Below are positions 60,904 to 64,000 of a stretch of 64,000 nucleotides of DNA, in pieces; position 1 is the first letter of the stretch; every line of letters starts with the position of its first letter. Origin of the DNA: Lysinibacter cavernae (GTDB taxonomy: Bacteria > Actinomycetota > Actinomycetes > Actinomycetales > Microbacteriaceae); NCBI RefSeq assembly GCF_011758565.1, contig NZ_JAAMOX010000001.1, positions 62,001 through 126,000 on the forward strand, given 5' to 3'. The translations under genes and the position numbers were made by a program. A model generated the notes under the pieces. That model was not told the DNA's origin. It saw only the letters and a list, made by a program, of their open reading frames with translations, and ran no database searches.

Positions 60904-62486
60904 CCGCCCTCGAGCTTGTCATCGAGGGTGGGCATGTATATGACGGCACCGGGGCCGAAGCGGTTGTGGCAAATGTTGGAATTGCCGGTGGCAGAATTGC
61001 TGCCATCTCAGCCGAGAAGCTGAGCGCCGAGACTGTTGTTGATGCTCGGGGGCTCGCCGTCTCGCCCGGCTTTATCGATCTGCATTCGCATGCCGATTAC
61101 ACGGTTGAGCGCTGGCCAGAAGCGACTGGGTTGCTTGCCCAGGGCGTCACCAGCATCCTGACCGGAAACTGCGGCTGGTCGCCCTTTCCCGTTGTGGATG
61201 CTGCTGAGGCCAAGCGGTGGGGAGGATTCCTTGCCGGCGCCCCAAGCTGGGACTGGGACGACCTTGCCGGATTCGCTCGTGTCGTTGGCAGAGCGCAGCC
61301 AGCGGTCAACATCCTCCCGCAGGTTGGGCACGTTGCCGTCAGGCTTGCCGCAGTTGGGGGTGCCGAACGCGCGGCAAGCGCCGCCGAAATCGAACTGATG
61401 CGTCAGTACATTCGAACGGCAGCCGAGCAAGGCGCTTGGGGGTTCTCGACGGGGCTCATCTACGCTCCCGGTTCGTTTGCAAGCACCGCGGAAATTAACG
61501 AACTGGTGCGGGTTGCGGCTGAGGAAGGGCTGCTCTACTCAACCCATATGCGTGACGAAACGTCCCATCTGCTTGAAGCCGTAACCGAAGCTCTTAACGC
61601 GGCAGAATACGCGGGAGCAAGGCTCGAAATCTCACATATCAAGGCCATGGGGCCGGCGAATCACGGCAAAGTGCGCGAGGCGCTCGAGCTCCTTGACGCC
61701 GCCGTGGCGAGAGGCGTTGACGTTGCCGCCGACGTGTATCCCTATACCGCTTCGGGAACGACCCTCGCTTCCCGCCTGCCAACGTGGGCGCTTGATGGCG
61801 GTTTTGAGTTGCTCGTTGAGCGGTTGAGCGACCCGGAACAACGCCGCCACATTCATGCGGCGCTTGACGCTCGGTTTGGGGTTGACTTCGACCCGGCTGG
61901 AATTGTGCTCGCGGAGCTTGACCCCGGTCCGTTCCAGAACGAACGCGGGCGTAGCCTGGTGCAGATCGGTCAGGATCTGGGGGTTGACGCAGCCGAGGCG
62001 GCACTCATGATCCTGGCCGCGCATCATGGCAACGTTCCCATCATCAACCATGCGATGGACGAAGCGGATGTTGAGACCGCGCTCCGGCATCCGCTGGTGT
62101 CCGTCGCAAGCGATGGTGACGAACTCGTGCCGCACGGCGAGGGGGCGACCCATCCCAGGAGCTTTGGTACCTTCCCGCGAGTGCTGGCCAGGTATGTGCG
62201 CGAACGTGGGGTGCTGGGTCTCTCGGATGCCGTGCGCAAGATGACCGCGCTTCCCGCGAGCCGACTCGGTCTTGTTGACCGAGGAATCCTGGCTGTTGGC
62301 GCGATCGCAGATATCACGGTCTTTGATGCTGATAGCATCGCTGACCTGGCGACATATGACGACCCGTGGCAGGCGGCAACAGGCGTATGTCACGTCCTGA
62401 TCGGTGGCAGAATCGCGTTTGCGGATGGCAAACCGGTGGATGCTCGGCACGGCCAGTTGCTGCTCCGGAACGAGGCAAAGGATTGA
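60900..62486 (+). CDS. N-acyl-D-amino-acid deacylase (D-aminoacylase)
   Basis: 528 aa amidohydrolase. HxH (His62-Ser-His64) in LHSHADYT, the zinc-binding Cys91 in TGNCGWSPFP, LEISHIKAMG and DGDELVPHGEGATHPRSFG. This Cys-containing metal site is the mark of D-aminoacylases in COG3653. Hydrolyses N-acyl-D-amino acids to the free D-amino acid. Last gene of the operon; with the racemase it could generate free D-amino acids, or clear unwanted D isomers. Confidence 0.92.
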   Translation: MTALELVIEGGHVYDGTGAEAVVANVGIAGGRIAAISAEKLSAETVVDARGLAVSPGFIDLHSHADYTVERWPEATGLLAQGVTSILTGNCGWSPFPVVDAAEAKRWGGFLAGAPSWDWDDLAGFARVVGRAQPAVNILPQVGHVAVRLAAVGGAERAASAAEIELMRQYIRTAAEQGAWGFSTGLIYAPGSFASTAEINELVRVAAEEGLLYSTHMRDETSHLLEAVTEALNAAEYAGARLEISHIKAMGPANHGKVREALELLDAAVARGVDVAADVYPYTASGTTLASRLPTWALDGGFELLVERLSDPEQRRHIHAALDARFGVDFDPAGIVLAELDPGPFQNERGRSLVQIGQDLGVDAAEAALMILAAHHGNVPIINHAMDEADVETALRHPLVSVASDGDELVPHGEGATHPRSFGTFPRVLARYVRERGVLGLSDAVRKMTALPASRLGLVDRGILAVGAIADITVFDADSIADLATYDDPWQAATGVCHVLIGGRIAFADGKPVDARHGQLLLRNEAKD

Positions 62487-62499
62487 ACGCTGCTCATGC

Positions 62500-62535
62500 C
62501 GGTGGGGTGAGGCAACGGGCTGCCTGACCCCACCG
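62500..62535. terminator. Convergent terminator between the deacylase and the MFS gene
   Basis: 15-nt arms (62500-62514 and 62521-62535) with one mismatch and a 6-nt loop, GC-rich, 13 bp after the deacylase stop and 9 bp before the convergent MFS stop. Confidence 0.75.
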
Positions 62536-62544
62536 TTCAGCCGG

Positions 62545-64000
62545 TTAGGGACGTTTTGCCCCGGTGATAAACGGCGCGCAAACGATGCCGATGGTTGCAG
62601 CGATTGCGCCGATGAGGAACGCAGCGTGCGCTCCGGCAAAGAGACCGGCGTCGACGGGCGCGCCACCCTGGGCTTCGGTCGCCGCGATGCCGCTCAGAAC
62701 GGTCACAAATATGGTCGTACCTATGGCCCCGCCAAGTTGCTGCCCCGTGTTAAAGATGGCGCTGCCGTGACCGTATAACTTCAGCGGAACCGTGCTGAGT
62801 GCCGAAGACAGGAGACCCGTCATGAGCAGTGCGAGGCCGACACTAAAGACCACATGGAACGCCACAACGAGCCAGAGCGGGGTGCCAAGGGTAATGGTGC
62901 TGAACAGCCACTGCCCGCTTGCAAGCAGGATGGCACCAGGGATGAGCACAGGACGCGGACCAAACCGGTCAAAGACGCGACCGAAGATTGGCGCAGCAAT
63001 GACCTGGGCAAGTCCGCCAGGGAGCAGCATGAACCCGATGGTCATGGTGCTCAGCCCGGCTCCGTTATGCAAGACAATCGGGATGATCACGACGGTGCCG
63101 AGGAGCGTTCCCATCGCAATCATGATGAGCACAACGCTCAGGGTAAAGGTGCGGTTCTGAAACGGTTTGAGGTTGAGGAGTTCTCGGCCCGTTGGCGCGA
63201 GGCGGAGTTGGCGAACGATAAAGAGGGCAAGTGCAACGAGCCCAATTCCGCCGCTGACCGCTGGCGCTGTTGGTTGTTCAGCTGCAGCTCCGAATGTCGA
63301 GATTGCGTAGACAAGTCCACCAAAGGCGAACGCTGACAACACAACGGAGAAGATATCCACAGGGAGTTTTCTTGCCGATGAGGGAACTCGGATGAAGATG
63401 ATGCCTGCTACCAAAATGAGCAGGGCAAGCGGCGTCATAATTCCGAAGATCCATCGCCACGAGAGCGAACTCACAATGATGCCCGAAACCGTTGGCCCAA
63501 TCGCGGGACCAACCGAAATGACGATTGAGTTGAGCCCCATCACCATTCCTCGGTTTTTCACCGGGACCAGCGACAGCGTGCTGGTCATCAGCAGCGGTAG
63601 GACGATGGCCGTACCGATGGCCTGGATGACGCGGGCAATGAGTAGGATCGCGAAGTTCGGTGCGACGGCAGCAAGGACGAGGCCAACGATGAAGCTGCAG
63701 AGCGCAACAACAAAGAGGCTGCGCTGGGTGAATCGTTGGAGTAGGTAGCCCGTCATCGGGATGACGATAGACATGGTGAGCAGGAATCCCGTAGTGAGCC
63801 ACTGGCCGGCGTCTGCTGAAATGAGAAAGTTTTCCATGATCGCCGGGAGCGCAACGGTGAGGACGGTTTCGTTGAGGATCATGACAAACGCTGCAAGCGC
63901 GAGTGCGCCAATAATTCCGGTGATTTGCCGGGTTGATAGCGTTTGTGCGCTGGGTTGTTCTTTGGCGGCAACTGGGGGAGCGGCCTGTTGTGTGGACGAG
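62545..64000 (-). CDS. MFS drug-efflux-type transporter (DHA2, 5' end outside the window)
   Basis: At least 485 aa. Fourteen-helix DHA2 pattern. The frame stays open to the window edge: about 39 residues (STRQITGIIGALALAAFV...) lie before the internal ATG at 63882 and complete the first transmembrane helix, so the true start is beyond 64000. MILNETVLTVALPAIMENF, then a GPTVSGIIVSSLSWRWIF motif C and the C-terminal half follow. Drug/proton antiporter family (EmrB/QacA-like); substrate unknown. Confidence 0.9.
   Translation of the reverse strand, partial: SSTQQAAPPVAAKEQPSAQTLSTRQITGIIGALALAAFVMILNETVLTVALPAIMENFLISADAGQWLTTGFLLTMSIVIPMTGYLLQRFTQRSLFVVALCSFIVGLVLAAVAPNFAILLIARVIQAIGTAIVLPLLMTSTLSLVPVKNRGMVMGLNSIVISVGPAIGPTVSGIIVSSLSWRWIFGIMTPLALLILVAGIIFIRVPSSARKLPVDIFSVVLSAFAFGGLVYAISTFGAAAEQPTAPAVSGGIGLVALALFIVRQLRLAPTGRELLNLKPFQNRTFTLSVVLIMIAMGTLLGTVVIIPIVLHNGAGLSTMTIGFMLLPGGLAQVIAAPIFGRVFDRFGPRPVLIPGAILLASGQWLFSTITLGTPLWLVVAFHVVFSVGLALLMTGLLSSALSTVPLKLYGHGSAIFNTGQQLGGAIGTTIFVTVLSGIAATEAQGGAPVDAGLFAGAHAAFLIGAIAATIGIVCAPFITGAKRP

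Overview
The window is a stretch of actinobacterial chromosome, most likely from the family Microbacteriaceae. This rests on gene order (dapB, dapA, RNase J, ftsK, pgsA, cinA-type, clgR, DUF3046, recA, recX, miaB, miaA, dapF, hflX, lexA, LysM gene), high GC, LexA boxes of the TCGAAC-N4-GTTCGA type, and many start codons lying 6-8 nt after a TANNNT -10 hexamer, as in leaderless actinobacterial transcripts. Genus and species cannot be read from the sequence.

Positions 1-13,300: a processing protease running in from the left edge, a phosphatase, lysine/diaminopimelate genes dapB and dapA, RNase J, a membrane thioredoxin with its DUF4395 partner, a secreted alkaline phosphatase with a C-terminal membrane anchor, a short-chain dehydrogenase, an unknown membrane protein and a PhzF-type isomerase. 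Positions 13,300-29,000: the conserved ftsK-pgsA-cinA-clgR-recA-recX-miaB-miaA-dapF-hflX block. Positions 29,000-33,900: a three-gene methionine operon (small MetE-type enzyme, metF, full-length metE) behind a structured leader. Positions 33,900-40,500: the SOS section, with lexA, a divergent LysM division inhibitor, and an SOS-boxed DUF6504-dnaE2 pair. The dnaE2 coding region carries in-frame microsatellites and ends against a run of 16 G.

Positions 40,500-44,700: an 850-bp stretch with no convincing gene, an initiator tRNA, a sulfatase with its own overlapping formylglycine-generating enzyme, and a DUF1801 protein.

Positions 44,700-62,500 are the most interesting part: a catabolic island that looks built for D-amino-acid-containing peptides, probably peptidoglycan fragments. 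The minus-strand operon encodes an oligopeptide ABC importer, an LD-carboxypeptidase, two beta-lactamase-fold hydrolases without visible signal peptides, and a DadA-like D-amino-acid dehydrogenase. Divergent from it are an M20 peptidase and a beta-lactamase-class-C-type hydrolase. Next come a CPG2-like M20 enzyme and, divergent from that, a four-gene operon: COG3375 N-acyltransferase, an RpiR-like SIS protein without its DNA-binding domain, an N-acylamino-acid racemase (NSAR/OSBS type) and an N-acyl-D-amino-acid deacylase. Together these could import D/L peptides, split them, and interconvert or oxidise the released D-amino acids. A multidrug-type MFS transporter runs off the right edge.
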